This document shows, piece by piece, positions 24,136-32,276 of a stretch of 64,000 nucleotides of DNA. The stretch lies in the NCBI GenBank assembly GCA_015056315.1, contig SVGN01000005.1:1-64000 (forward strand), in the 5' to 3' direction. Numbering within the stretch: the stretch's first letter is position 1; each line of letters opens with the position of its first letter. The translations under genes and the position numbers were made by a program. This stretch comes from Clostridiales bacterium. GTDB lineage: Bacteria; Bacillota; Clostridia; Christensenellales; Aristaeellaceae. Below the pieces are notes generated by a model that worked only from the letters and a program-made list of their open reading frames with translations, did no database searches and was not told where the DNA came from.

Positions 24136-24164
24136 TTGACGATATGTGCGGTGTATGCTATAAT
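24136..24164 (+). promoter_or_regulatory. Promoter of the S41-like protease gene with adjoining palindrome
   Basis: TTGACG, a 17-bp spacer and a perfect TATAAT. A perfect palindrome TTGTATACAA lies at 24170-24179, over the expected transcription start, possibly an operator. It is followed closely by GAAGGAGATGACATGGG and the ATG at 24198. Confidence 0.65.
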
Positions 24165-24197
24165 CCGTATTGTATACAACGAAGGAGATGACATGGG

Positions 24198-25508
24198 ATG
24201 AAGAAAGAGCTGTTGATCGGTATCGCGGTCATCCTGCTGCTGATGCTGGCGGGGGCGTTGATCGCGCTGTACAAGCTGCCGCTTTCCCTCGGCGGCAAGG
24301 GGGTACCCAGGCCCGAGGCCCTGCCGGATGATACGCTGCTGAGCGCAGAGCAGGTCGATGCCGACCGGCAGCAGCTGATCGGCTATGTGGAAAGCGTACA
24401 CCCCTTCTTTGTGGATGGCAGCGATCAGACCCCCTATCTGGCGGCGAAGGAAAGCTATCTGGCCGAAACGGAGAGTGCCATGACGGTGCGGGCGTTCATG
24501 GAGGTTTCTTCCCGGTACCTGACCGTTTTCGGCGATGGGCACACCAGGCTGGGCTGGCAGTACGGCGATGAGGTGTACATCCGCCACAGCTACCGGAACG
24601 GAGCTATGCATTTTGCCGATGACAGCGGCGTGACAGACCTGACCGTTACCGCCGTGGATCAGGTACCGATGGCGCAGATCCTCGCCACCATCGACAGCCT
24701 CTTCCCCGCAGAGAACGAAATGGCGGTTGCCAAGAACTACGATTATTACTTTACCTCCGGCAATCTGCTCAAGGCAGCCGGGGTGGATGTGGAGAAGGAT
24801 GTGTTCACGGTCACCCTGTCCGACGGCAGCACCCGGGAATGCCGCTGGTATGTGCCCGCAGAGGAGGCCCAAGCCTCCGATGAGCCCTGGGGCAACAAGG
24901 CCCGCCGGGACGGGGATATCTTCGTGGTGGAATTCGTGGAGTGCGTGGATGACGAGAACCTGAAGGCCATCGCCAAAGAGCTGAAGGAGGCGGTGGCGAA
25001 CGGCTGCACCAAGGTGATCATCGATGCCCGGGGCAACGGCGGCGGTAGCTCCAACGCCTGCGAGCGGCTTTTGAATGCCATGGGCATGAAGGCTCCCAGC
25101 TACGGCATGCTGGTGCGCTTTTCTCCCGAGGCCAAGGTGCAGAAGGGCTATCTGCGCTCCGGCGGCTCCCTTGTAATGAAGCCCGACCCCAGCGCCAAAC
25201 AGAACCCCGATGTGGAGCTGGTGGTGCTGTGCGACCGGTATACCTATTCCTCCGCTACCATGCTGTGCGTGTATGTGCGGGATGGCGGCCTGGGCACCCT
25301 TGTGGGCGAGGCATCTGCCAATATGCCCAACCACTACGGCGATATCACCTTTGTTGCGCTGGAGAACTCCCATCTCTATGCCAGCGTTTCCCACAAGCGC
25401 TTCCTGCGCCCCTCCGGCGAGACGGAGAGCCGCATCGTTATGCCGGATGTGGTCACCACCTCCCGGGAGGCCTATCAGGCGGCGGTGGAGCTGCTTGGGG
25501 GAGAATAA
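24198..25508 (+). CDS. Membrane-anchored S41 (tail-specific) peptidase-like protein
   Basis: 436 residues. One N-terminal TM helix (LLIGIAVILLLMLAGALIAL, about 5-24) with no lipobox, the rest extracellular. The C-terminal half has the S41 core: VIIDARGNGGGSSNACERLL, VVLCDRYTYSSATMLCVYVR with the probable nucleophile Ser, and GLGTLVGEASANMPNHYGD. FGDGHTRLGWQYGD at about 112 resembles the N-terminal S41 cap. No PDZ domain is evident. The catalytic Lys is not obvious, so it may be a Ser/His-type C-terminal-processing homologue or an inactive one. It probably processes surface proteins. It is monocistronic between its own promoter and a terminator. Confidence 0.82.
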   Translation: MKKELLIGIAVILLLMLAGALIALYKLPLSLGGKGVPRPEALPDDTLLSAEQVDADRQQLIGYVESVHPFFVDGSDQTPYLAAKESYLAETESAMTVRAFMEVSSRYLTVFGDGHTRLGWQYGDEVYIRHSYRNGAMHFADDSGVTDLTVTAVDQVPMAQILATIDSLFPAENEMAVAKNYDYYFTSGNLLKAAGVDVEKDVFTVTLSDGSTRECRWYVPAEEAQASDEPWGNKARRDGDIFVVEFVECVDDENLKAIAKELKEAVANGCTKVIIDARGNGGGSSNACERLLNAMGMKAPSYGMLVRFSPEAKVQKGYLRSGGSLVMKPDPSAKQNPDVELVVLCDRYTYSSATMLCVYVRDGGLGTLVGEASANMPNHYGDITFVALENSHLYASVSHKRFLRPSGETESRIVMPDVVTTSREAYQAAVELLGGE

Positions 25509-25524
25509 AAGATCGATGAATGTC

Positions 25525-25560
25525 AAAACGGGCATCCGGCTTTTGCCGGATGCCCGTTTT
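25525..25560 (+). terminator. Intrinsic terminator after the S41-like gene
   Basis: AAAACGGGCATCCGGC-TTTT-GCCGGATGCCCGTTTT, a perfect 16-bp stem. A near-identical hairpin occurs again at 25766-25797. Confidence 0.8.
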
Positions 25561-25797
25561 GACTGCTGACAAACCCCAAGAGGTATCGGAGGGCCGCAGC
25601 CCTCCGATTGTCAATCCGAAACCAGCGGCGTGTACGGTGGTTTCGGAACCCTTGCGTAGCAAGGGGTTCTTATCGCCGTTTGCCGCCCGGGGAGCCGTAG
25701 GCTCCTAGGCAAACGGTGCATTCCTCGTTGAAAAAGTCGCCAAAGGCGAGTTTTTCAACGATCTGAACGGGCATCCGGCCTTTGCCGGATGCCCGTT
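25561..25797. repeat. Array of consecutive hairpins ending in a duplicate of the terminator
   Basis: After the terminator come GGAGGGCCGCAGCCCTCC, CCGAAACCA...TGGTTTCGG, AACCCTTGCGTAGCAAGGGGTT, CCGTTTGCC...GGCAAACGG, GTTGAAAAAGTCGCCAAAGGCGAGTTTTTCAAC, and AACGGGCATCCGGCCTTTGCCGGATGCCCGTT. Every segment can fold on itself and none codes. The final hairpin lies 31 nt past the amidohydrolase stop on the other strand. It looks like a composite of repeat units, possibly inserted into and duplicating the terminator. Confidence 0.65.
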
Positions 25798-25827
25798 TCA
25801 AATCGCTTATCAAATGCCGCAGCGGGT

Positions 25828-26970
25828 TTACTCCACCTGTACACCATTGATGAACACAGCCTTTACCTGCGTGGCTACCTCGAAGGGGGAGCCGTCGGTG
25901 ACCACGATATCCGCATCCTTGCCCACGGCGAGGGAGCCTACCCGGTCGCCCACCTGTGCATGCTCCGCAGCGTTGATGGTGATGGCCCGGAGCGCATCGA
26001 AGGGATCCATCCCTGCCTTTACGGCCAGCCCGGCGCACAGGGGCAGGTATTTCTGAGGGATCACCGGCGCATCGGTGATGATGGATACATGGCAGCCTGC
26101 CTTGGCCAGCGCACCGGGGGTCTCCCAGCTCTTGTTGCGCAGCTCGAACTTGCTGGCGTGGGTCAGGGTGGGGCCTACGGCCAGCATCACGTTCTCCCGG
26201 GCCAGCTCCTCCACCACCAGGTGGCCTTCGGTTACATGCTCCAGGGTGATGTCTACATCAAACTCCCGGGCGATGCGCAGGGCGGTAAAGAAATCGTCCG
26301 CCTGGTGGGCGTGGGCCTTCAGGGGCATTTCCCGGCGCATCACGGGCAGCAGGGCGTTGAGCTTGATGTCGAAAGCGGGCAGCTTCTCCGGGTCGCCGTT
26401 GGCACGCTCCACCTTCTGGCTGTATTCCCGGGCCTTGAAAAGCATCTCCCGCAGCTTGGCGGCGGTAGTCATGCGGCTGGAGTCGCCCTTATCCCGGTAG
26501 CAGCGCTTGGGGTTCTCGCCAAAGGCGCACTTCATGGCAGCCTCGGCCTTGATGACCATATCATCGATCCGTTTGCCCACGGGCTTGTATACGGCAAAGG
26601 TGCCGCCCAGCACATTGGCGCTGCCGGGGCCTGCGCAAAGGGTGGTCACGCCTGCCCTGCGGGCTTCGGCGATCATTTCGTCCCGGGGCTCGATGGCATC
26701 GATGGCGCGCAGCTGGCAGGCCAGGATATCGCCCATTTCGTTGTAGTCTGCGCCTTCGTAGCCAATGCCGTGCCCATCCAGACCGGTGTGGCAGTGGGCC
26801 TCCACAAAGCCGGGGTAGACCTCCAGCCCGGTGGCATCGAATACGTCAGCCCCCTCGCAGGCAAGGTCTTGCCCGATGCTCACGATCTTGCCGCCATCGC
26901 AGAGGATGTCGGCAAGAAAGGGCTCCCGGTCTATGGCGTTGTGGATGAGGCCGTTACGGATCAAAAGCAT
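25828..26970 (-). CDS. Amidohydrolase (imidazolonepropionase/dihydroorotase-like)
   Basis: 380 residues. The superfamily metal site is visible: VYPGFVEAHCHTGLDGHGIG (HxH, first metal), LKAHAHQADDFFTALRIARE, DITLEHVTEGHLV, and SIITDAPVIP with the catalytic Asp. The C-terminus RVGSLAVGKDADIVVTDGSP is the standard composite-barrel strand. AKGGAGGAACC-type spacing (AAAGGAGGAACCCACCCC) precedes the ATG. It belongs to the amidohydrolases near imidazolonepropionase, often annotated only generically. The substrate is unknown and no His or pyrimidine pathway genes adjoin. Confidence 0.88.
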   Translation of the reverse strand: MLLIRNGLIHNAIDREPFLADILCDGGKIVSIGQDLACEGADVFDATGLEVYPGFVEAHCHTGLDGHGIGYEGADYNEMGDILACQLRAIDAIEPRDEMIAEARRAGVTTLCAGPGSANVLGGTFAVYKPVGKRIDDMVIKAEAAMKCAFGENPKRCYRDKGDSSRMTTAAKLREMLFKAREYSQKVERANGDPEKLPAFDIKLNALLPVMRREMPLKAHAHQADDFFTALRIAREFDVDITLEHVTEGHLVVEELARENVMLAVGPTLTHASKFELRNKSWETPGALAKAGCHVSIITDAPVIPQKYLPLCAGLAVKAGMDPFDALRAITINAAEHAQVGDRVGSLAVGKDADIVVTDGSPFEVATQVKAVFINGVQVE

Positions 26971-27108
26971 GGGGTGGGTTCCTCCTTTGCAAGCCCCGGC
27001 ACAGCCCGGGAAAGCAGAATACCGTCCGGTGCCCGCTGTTCCGGTCTGTGGTGGCTTGTTTGTTTCTTTAGACCACTATACCACAGGCCGGGCGGGAAAG
27101 ACAACCGT

Positions 27109-27666
27109 TCAGGCCTTTTTCCCAAAACCCAGCATGCGCAGGTTCTTTAGGGTGTAGCACACCCCGGAGTAGAGGATCATCCCAGCGCAGAGCAGGATCA
27201 GCCCGGTGGAGAGCGCCTCCGGTATGCCCTGCCACAGGAGGTGCAGCCCCATCATCAGGTACAGGAGCGCGGTGGATACCTTGCCGTGCCAATCCGCACC
27301 GTTCACCTGGCCCGTGCGCCGGATCACCCACAGGCCCAGAAGGGCGGCCACAAATTCCTTAACCACCAGCAGGGCAAGGGGCAGCAGCATCAGCGGTTGG
27401 TGGGTGAGCAGGCAGACCAGCACCACGGTCTGGGTCAGCTTGTCGGCGATGGGATCCAGCACCTTGCCCAGATCGCTGGTCTGGTGGAACCGGCGGGCGA
27501 TCCAGCCATCCACCATATCGGTCAGGCCGGAAAGCACCAAAAGCCCTACGGTGAGCGGCCGATCCTCCCGCGTGAGGAATGCCCATACGATGAGCGGGAT
27601 CAGCAGGATGCGGATCAGAGACAGAAGATTGGGCAGAGTACAGATGCGTTTTTGCTGCTGCGTCAT
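27109..27666 (-). CDS. pgsA: CDP-alcohol phosphatidyltransferase, phosphatidylglycerophosphate synthase-like
   Basis: 185 residues with about five TM helices. The family signature is complete: GLTDMVDGWIARRFHQTSDLGKVLDPIADK matches DG..AR...G...D...D. The N-terminal TLPNLLSLIRILLIPLIVW is typical of PgsA. It makes phosphatidylglycerophosphate from CDP-diacylglycerol and glycerol-3-phosphate at the membrane. The start has AAAGGAGC and follows the FtsH stop by 28 nt, so they are cotranscribed. A cardiolipin-synthase-type alternative in the same family cannot be excluded. Confidence 0.85.
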   Translation of the reverse strand: MTQQQKRICTLPNLLSLIRILLIPLIVWAFLTREDRPLTVGLLVLSGLTDMVDGWIARRFHQTSDLGKVLDPIADKLTQTVVLVCLLTHQPLMLLPLALLVVKEFVAALLGLWVIRRTGQVNGADWHGKVSTALLYLMMGLHLLWQGIPEALSTGLILLCAGMILYSGVCYTLKNLRMLGFGKKA

Positions 27667-27694
27667 TTGCGTTGCTCCTTTGGTGTGCTGCTCT

Positions 27695-29509
27695 TTATGC
27701 GTCCAACAGCTGCATAAAGGTGTCTCCGGTAATGGTCTCCTGTTCGTAGAGGTGCTGGGCCAGGGCGTGGAGCTTATCCATATCCTGCCGGAGGATGGCT
27801 GCGGCTTTTTCGTATTGCCGCTTTGCCAGGGCGATCACCTGCCGGTCGATCTCCGCCTGGGTATCTGCCGAGCAGGAGAGGGAGGCATCGCCGCCCAGAT
27901 ACTGGTTGGTAACGGTCTCCAGCGCCACCATGCCGAAATCCTCGCTCATGCCGTAGCGGGTGATCATGGCCCGGGCCAGCCGGGTGATCTGCTCAATGTC
28001 GTTGCTTGCGCCGGTGGATACGGTGCCGAACACCAGCTCCTCGGCAGCCCTGCCGCCCGCATAGGTGGCGATCTTGTTCTCCAGCTCCTCCCGGCTCAGG
28101 AGGCAGTGGTCATCCTGCTCCACCTGCATGGTGTAGCCCAGCGCCCCGGAGGTGCGGGGTATGATGGTGATCTTCTGCACCGGGGCGGAGTGGGTCTGCC
28201 GTGCTGCCACCAGCGCATGGCCTATCTCGTGGTAGGCCACCACCTTTTTCTCCTGATCGCTGAGGATGGCGTTCTTCTTTTCGTAGCCTGCGATCACCAC
28301 CTCGATGCTTGCTTCCAGATCCTGCTGGGTAACGGCGCTGCGTCCATCCCTTACAGCACGCAGGGCGGCCTCGTTGACCATATTGGCCAGCTCTGCGCCG
28401 GATGCGCCGGAGGCCATGCGGGCCACCTGCCGGAAGTCGATGCTGCCGGTGGTCTTTACCTTCCTGGCGTGTACCTGCAGGATCTTGGCGCGCCCCTCCA
28501 GATCCGGCAGCTCTACGGGGATGCGCCGGTCGAAACGGCCGGGGCGGGTAAGCGCCGGGTCGAGGGATTCGGGGCGGTTGGAGGCTGCCAGCAGCATTAC
28601 GCCGTTGTTGCCTTCGAAGCCGTCCATTTCGGTAAGCAGCTGGTTGAGGGTCTGCTCCCGCTCGTCGTTGCCGCCCAGGGCACCGCCCTCACGCTTTTTG
28701 CCAATGGCGTCTATCTCGTCGATAAATACGATGCAGGGGGCTTTTTCCTTGGCCTGCTTGAACAGATCCCGCACCTTGGCAGCGCCCATACCGGCGAACA
28801 TTTCCACAAATTCGGAGCCGGACATGGAGAAGAACGGCACATCCGCTTCGCCTGCCACTGCCTTTGCCAGCATGGTCTTGCCCGTGCCGGGAGGGCCCAC
28901 CAGCAGCACGCCCTTGGGCATGGAGGCACCGATGGCCTTGTACTTCTCCGGGTCGTGCAGATAATCCACGATCTCGCCAAGGCTCTCCTCGGCTTCGTCC
29001 ACGCCCTCGATATCGCTGAATTTGATGCCCTGGGTGGATTTGACATACACCTTGGCATTGCTCTTGCCCATGCTGAACATCATGGCATTGCCGCCGCCGG
29101 CTTTGTTCATCAGCTTTTTGGAAAGGAACTGCCCCAGCAGGATGAACAGCACCATCGGCAGCACCCAGGAGACCAGCAGACTCAGCAGCAGGGAGGGTTC
29201 CTCGTAGATCTCGCTGCCGAAGGTGGCTCCGGCTTCGTGCAGCCGCTCCACCAGGCCGGGGTCGTCCATCAGGCCGGTTTTGTAAAACTGTTTCTGCTCC
29301 TTATCGGTAAAAATGATCTGGTGATCCTGGAGCTGCACTGCGCCTACCTTCTGCTCGGCGGTCATGGTCATAAAGGTGCCGTAGTCCACTTCCTTCACCT
29401 GCTGTTTGGCCAGCCACGGCACCAGCAGGGTGTTGATGGCGAGCAGCACCCCAAGGGCGATGAGGTAATAGAAAATGAGCGGCTTTTTAGGCTTTTGCAC
29501 TTCGTTCAT
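27695..29509 (-). CDS. ftsH: ATP-dependent zinc metalloprotease FtsH
   Basis: 604 residues starting MNEVQKPKKPLIFYYLIALG. Two TM helices (about 11-32 and 108-130) flank a short periplasmic-side domain. The AAA module has Walker A LVGPPGTGKTMLAKA, Walker B IVFIDEIDAIGKK and second region NRPESLDPALTRPGRFDRR, followed by the protease site VAYHEIGHALV (HEXXH). It degrades membrane and short-lived cytosolic proteins. GAAGGAGATACC selects this ATG. The gene is followed by pgsA. It lacks the long basic/acidic tail of some homologues. Confidence 0.95.
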   Translation of the reverse strand: MNEVQKPKKPLIFYYLIALGVLLAINTLLVPWLAKQQVKEVDYGTFMTMTAEQKVGAVQLQDHQIIFTDKEQKQFYKTGLMDDPGLVERLHEAGATFGSEIYEEPSLLLSLLVSWVLPMVLFILLGQFLSKKLMNKAGGGNAMMFSMGKSNAKVYVKSTQGIKFSDIEGVDEAEESLGEIVDYLHDPEKYKAIGASMPKGVLLVGPPGTGKTMLAKAVAGEADVPFFSMSGSEFVEMFAGMGAAKVRDLFKQAKEKAPCIVFIDEIDAIGKKREGGALGGNDEREQTLNQLLTEMDGFEGNNGVMLLAASNRPESLDPALTRPGRFDRRIPVELPDLEGRAKILQVHARKVKTTGSIDFRQVARMASGASGAELANMVNEAALRAVRDGRSAVTQQDLEASIEVVIAGYEKKNAILSDQEKKVVAYHEIGHALVAARQTHSAPVQKITIIPRTSGALGYTMQVEQDDHCLLSREELENKIATYAGGRAAEELVFGTVSTGASNDIEQITRLARAMITRYGMSEDFGMVALETVTNQYLGGDASLSCSADTQAEIDRQVIALAKRQYEKAAAILRQDMDKLHALAQHLYEQETITGDTFMQLLDA

Positions 29510-29651
29510 GGCGGTATCTCCTTCAAGATTATGCGGGCGGGCAAGCGCCTGTCTCACGCAAAAAAGTGTGCCCACCTTCGCTGTTTCTATCATAGCTGCC
29601 AAACATCAACCAAAGGCAAAACAAAAGTAAAGCCGGGTTGAGGTTTGTCTG

Positions 29652-29681
29652 TTGCGGCAGGGGCTGCGCCTGTGCTATAAT
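29652..29681 (+). promoter_or_regulatory. Promoter of the GH88/105 gene
   Basis: TTGCGG, an 18-bp spacer and a perfect TATAAT, 43 bp before the start codon. The -35 is a partial match. Confidence 0.45.
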
Positions 29682-29724
29682 TTCTGCAAATAAAGGGCTT
29701 TTGCTGCCGTTGGGAGATACCGTT

Positions 29725-30687
29725 ATGGAGAATACGATGCTGGAAAAAGTAAAGCATGCTGCACTGTGCATGCAGCGCAACAACTGGGAGCAGGGCGTGC
29801 TGGCACAGGCATTCCTGGAGGCCGGGGATACAGCCACGGCCATACAGCTGGCGGTGGAGGCGGTGCACCGGCAGCAGCAGGATGGCCGCTGCGCCCAGAT
29901 CGGCGGCTCCAATGCCTCTACCGACCCCTGCGCCGTGGGCGAAGCGTTGATCGTTGCAGCGACCGAGACCGGCGACCCATGGCTGGCAGCAGCCAAAGAC
30001 AAGTTGCTGTATTGGGCGCTGGAGCTGGCTCCCTGCAGCCCGGAGGGCGTGGTCTACCATTTCGACGACAGTAAACTGATTTGGGTGGATTCCTGCTACA
30101 TGCTGCCGCCTTTTCTGGCAGCGGCAGGCTGCTTCGACGAGGCGCTGCGCCAGCTGGATGGCTACTGGCAGATCCTGCTGGATCCGGCAAAGGGGCTTCT
30201 GAGCCACCAGTGGGACGATGCCGCCGAGTCTTATCCCCGAAAGGATGTATGGGGCGTGGGCAACGGCTGGGCAGCCGCGGGGATGATCCGTGTGCGCGCC
30301 ATGCTCCCGGCGGGATACGAGGCACAGAAGCGGCTGCTGGAAGACCGCATCCGCACGCTGCTGACCAACGCCTTCCGCCACCAGCGGGCAGACGGCGCTT
30401 TCCATGATGTGCTGGACGACCCGACCAGCTTCCGGGAGATCAACTGCGGGCAGATGTTTGCCTATACGGTCTATCGGGGCATCCGGGAGGGTTGGCTGGA
30501 GGAAACCTTCCTGCCCATGGCAGAAAAGGCGCGGGAAGCCGCCCTTGCCGCTGTTGACCCCTTCGGGCTGGTGCAGGATGTATGCGGTCTGCCGTTTTTC
30601 GACAAGCCCGGCGTAGCCGCCGAGGGGCAGGCTTTCTTCATCTTGATGGAGGCAGCCCGGGAGGGCTGGCTACGGAGCCGCGCCTGA
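29725..30687 (+). CDS. GH88/GH105-type unsaturated glycosyl hydrolase
   Basis: 320 residues starting MENTMLEKVKHAALCMQRNN. NWEQGVLAQAFLEAG, LIWVDSCYMLPPFLAAAG, WGVGNGWAAAGMIR and FHDVLDDPTSFREINCGQMF fit the (alpha/alpha)6 barrel of families 88/105, with the acid/base Asp expected in WVD. These enzymes hydrate unsaturated uronyl residues made by polysaccharide lyases. No signal peptide is seen, so it is cytoplasmic. TTGGGAG provides the ribosome site. No lyase gene is nearby, so the substrate (pectin or glycosaminoglycan fragments) is open. Confidence 0.8.
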   Translation: MENTMLEKVKHAALCMQRNNWEQGVLAQAFLEAGDTATAIQLAVEAVHRQQQDGRCAQIGGSNASTDPCAVGEALIVAATETGDPWLAAAKDKLLYWALELAPCSPEGVVYHFDDSKLIWVDSCYMLPPFLAAAGCFDEALRQLDGYWQILLDPAKGLLSHQWDDAAESYPRKDVWGVGNGWAAAGMIRVRAMLPAGYEAQKRLLEDRIRTLLTNAFRHQRADGAFHDVLDDPTSFREINCGQMFAYTVYRGIREGWLEETFLPMAEKAREAALAAVDPFGLVQDVCGLPFFDKPGVAAEGQAFFILMEAAREGWLRSRA

Positions 30688-30729
30688 GGGGCAGTGCGTT
30701 TTTTGCCTTGGAAAAAACCGAAAAATGCC

Positions 30730-30758
30730 TTGCGGGCAGGCTGAAACCATGCTATAGT
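30730..30758 (+). promoter_or_regulatory. Promoter of the MATE transporter gene
   Basis: TTGCGG, a 17-bp spacer and TATAGT (5 of 6), 75 bp before the ATG. Confidence 0.5.
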
Positions 30759-30833
30759 AGCACAATGCGTCCACCCTGTGTGGGCGCATTGAGAATGTTA
30801 CCCCCGGTTTTGCGGCTGGAAAGGACAAACGAT

Positions 30834-32222
30834 ATGCGTAATGAAAAACTGAGCCGATATTTCGGCGATAAGACATTCTACAGAACCCTGATGGTCATCG
30901 CCGTGCCGATGATCCTGCAAAATGGTCTGACCAATCTGGTCTCGCTGCTGGACAACATTATGGTGGGTGCAGTGGGCACCGAGCAGATGAGCGGTGTATC
31001 CATCGTAAACCAGCTGCTGTTTGTGTTCAATCTGTGCATTTTCGGCGGTCTCAGCGGTGCTGGCATCTATACGGCCCAGTTCTACGGCAAGAACGATCAG
31101 AAGGGCGTGCAGTACACCTTCCGCTTCAAGCTGATGCTGGCGGTGGTGCTGCTGGTGGCCGGTGTGGCGGTTTTCGTCTGCTTCGGCGATCAGCTGATCA
31201 GCCTGTACCTGCACGAGGGCGGCGACACCGGCGATATTGCCGCCACCGCCCGCTACGGCGCGGATTATCTCCGGGTGATGCTCTGGGGCTTGCTTCCCTT
31301 TGCGGTGCAGCAGGCCTATGCCAGCAACCTGCGCGAGACCGGCGAGACCGTGCTGCCCATGAAGGCGGGCATCGTAGCCATCTTTGTGAACCTTGTTCTC
31401 AACTATGTGTTCATCTTCGGGCACTTCGGCGCGCCTGCCATGGGTGCGGCGGGTGCAGCGCTGGCAACGGTTATCGCCCGGTATGTGGAATGCGCCATCG
31501 TGATCGTCTGGACACATACCCATAAAGAAAAAGTGCCCTTTATCGTGGGTGCGTACAAAAGCCCCTATGTGCCCAAAGAGCTGGTAGGCAGCATTTTCCG
31601 CAAGGGCATGCCCCTGCTGGTAAACGAGTTTCTCTGGTCTGCCGGTATGGCCATGCTTACCCAGGCCTATTCCACCCGCGGTCTGGCGGTGGTGGCAGCC
31701 CTCAATATTTGCACCACCATTGCCAATCTGTTCAATGTGGTGTGGCTGGCCATGGGCACCACCATCAGCATCATCGTGGGGCAGCACTTGGGCGCAGGCG
31801 ATTTTGAGAAGGCAGAGCAAAGCTGTTGGCGTATCCTTACCTTTTCTGTGCTCAGCGCGGTGGGCATGGGCGTTCTGATGGCGGCCTGCTCGTCCCTGTT
31901 CCCTGCTTTGTACAACACCACGCAGGAGGTACGCAGCATCGCCACCGGCCTGTTGCTGATGGTAGCGGCCTCCGGCCCGCTGCATGCCTTCTGCCACGCC
32001 AGCTACTTTACCCTCCGCTCCGGCGGCAAAACCTGGATCACCTTCCTGTTCGACAGCGTATACCTGTGGATCATCAGCATCCCGGTGGCCAATCTGCTCT
32101 CCAAGGGCACGGCTTGGCACATTATTCTGGTGTACGGCATCTGCCAGTTTATCGATATCATCAAGTGCATCATCGGTTACATTCTGCTCAAGCGTAAGGT
32201 GTGGATCAACCGCATCGTGTAA
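30834..32222 (+). CDS. MATE family efflux transporter
   Basis: 462 residues, normal family length. Twelve hydrophobic helices, with the MATE features VIAVPMILQNGLTNLVSLLDNIMVGAVGTEQMSG (helix 1, first repeat) and KGMPLLVNEFLWSAGMAMLTQAYS (helix 7, second repeat). It exports cationic compounds in exchange for Na+ or H+. GGAAAGGAC precedes this ATG, which is well inside the longer track ORF. It is monocistronic with its own promoter and a strong terminator. The substrate is not inferable. Confidence 0.93.
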   Translation: MRNEKLSRYFGDKTFYRTLMVIAVPMILQNGLTNLVSLLDNIMVGAVGTEQMSGVSIVNQLLFVFNLCIFGGLSGAGIYTAQFYGKNDQKGVQYTFRFKLMLAVVLLVAGVAVFVCFGDQLISLYLHEGGDTGDIAATARYGADYLRVMLWGLLPFAVQQAYASNLRETGETVLPMKAGIVAIFVNLVLNYVFIFGHFGAPAMGAAGAALATVIARYVECAIVIVWTHTHKEKVPFIVGAYKSPYVPKELVGSIFRKGMPLLVNEFLWSAGMAMLTQAYSTRGLAVVAALNICTTIANLFNVVWLAMGTTISIIVGQHLGAGDFEKAEQSCWRILTFSVLSAVGMGVLMAACSSLFPALYNTTQEVRSIATGLLLMVAASGPLHAFCHASYFTLRSGGKTWITFLFDSVYLWIISIPVANLLSKGTAWHIILVYGICQFIDIIKCIIGYILLKRKVWINRIV

Positions 32223-32232
32223 AGCCGTAAAA

Positions 32233-32269
32233 CAGCGCCCGGGAAGCGTTTGTTGCTTCCCGGGCGCTG
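32233..32269. terminator. Bidirectional terminator between convergent genes
   Basis: CAGCGCCCGGGAAGC-gtttgtt-GCTTCCCGGGCGCTG, a perfect 15-bp stem between the MATE gene and the convergent XRE regulator gene. Confidence 0.7.
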
Positions 32270-32276
32270 CTTATGT

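Noticed and set aside
27206-29641. 811-aa plus-strand ORF opposite ftsH and pgsA
   Set aside because: It spans two unrelated real genes on the minus strand and has no recognisable protein features.
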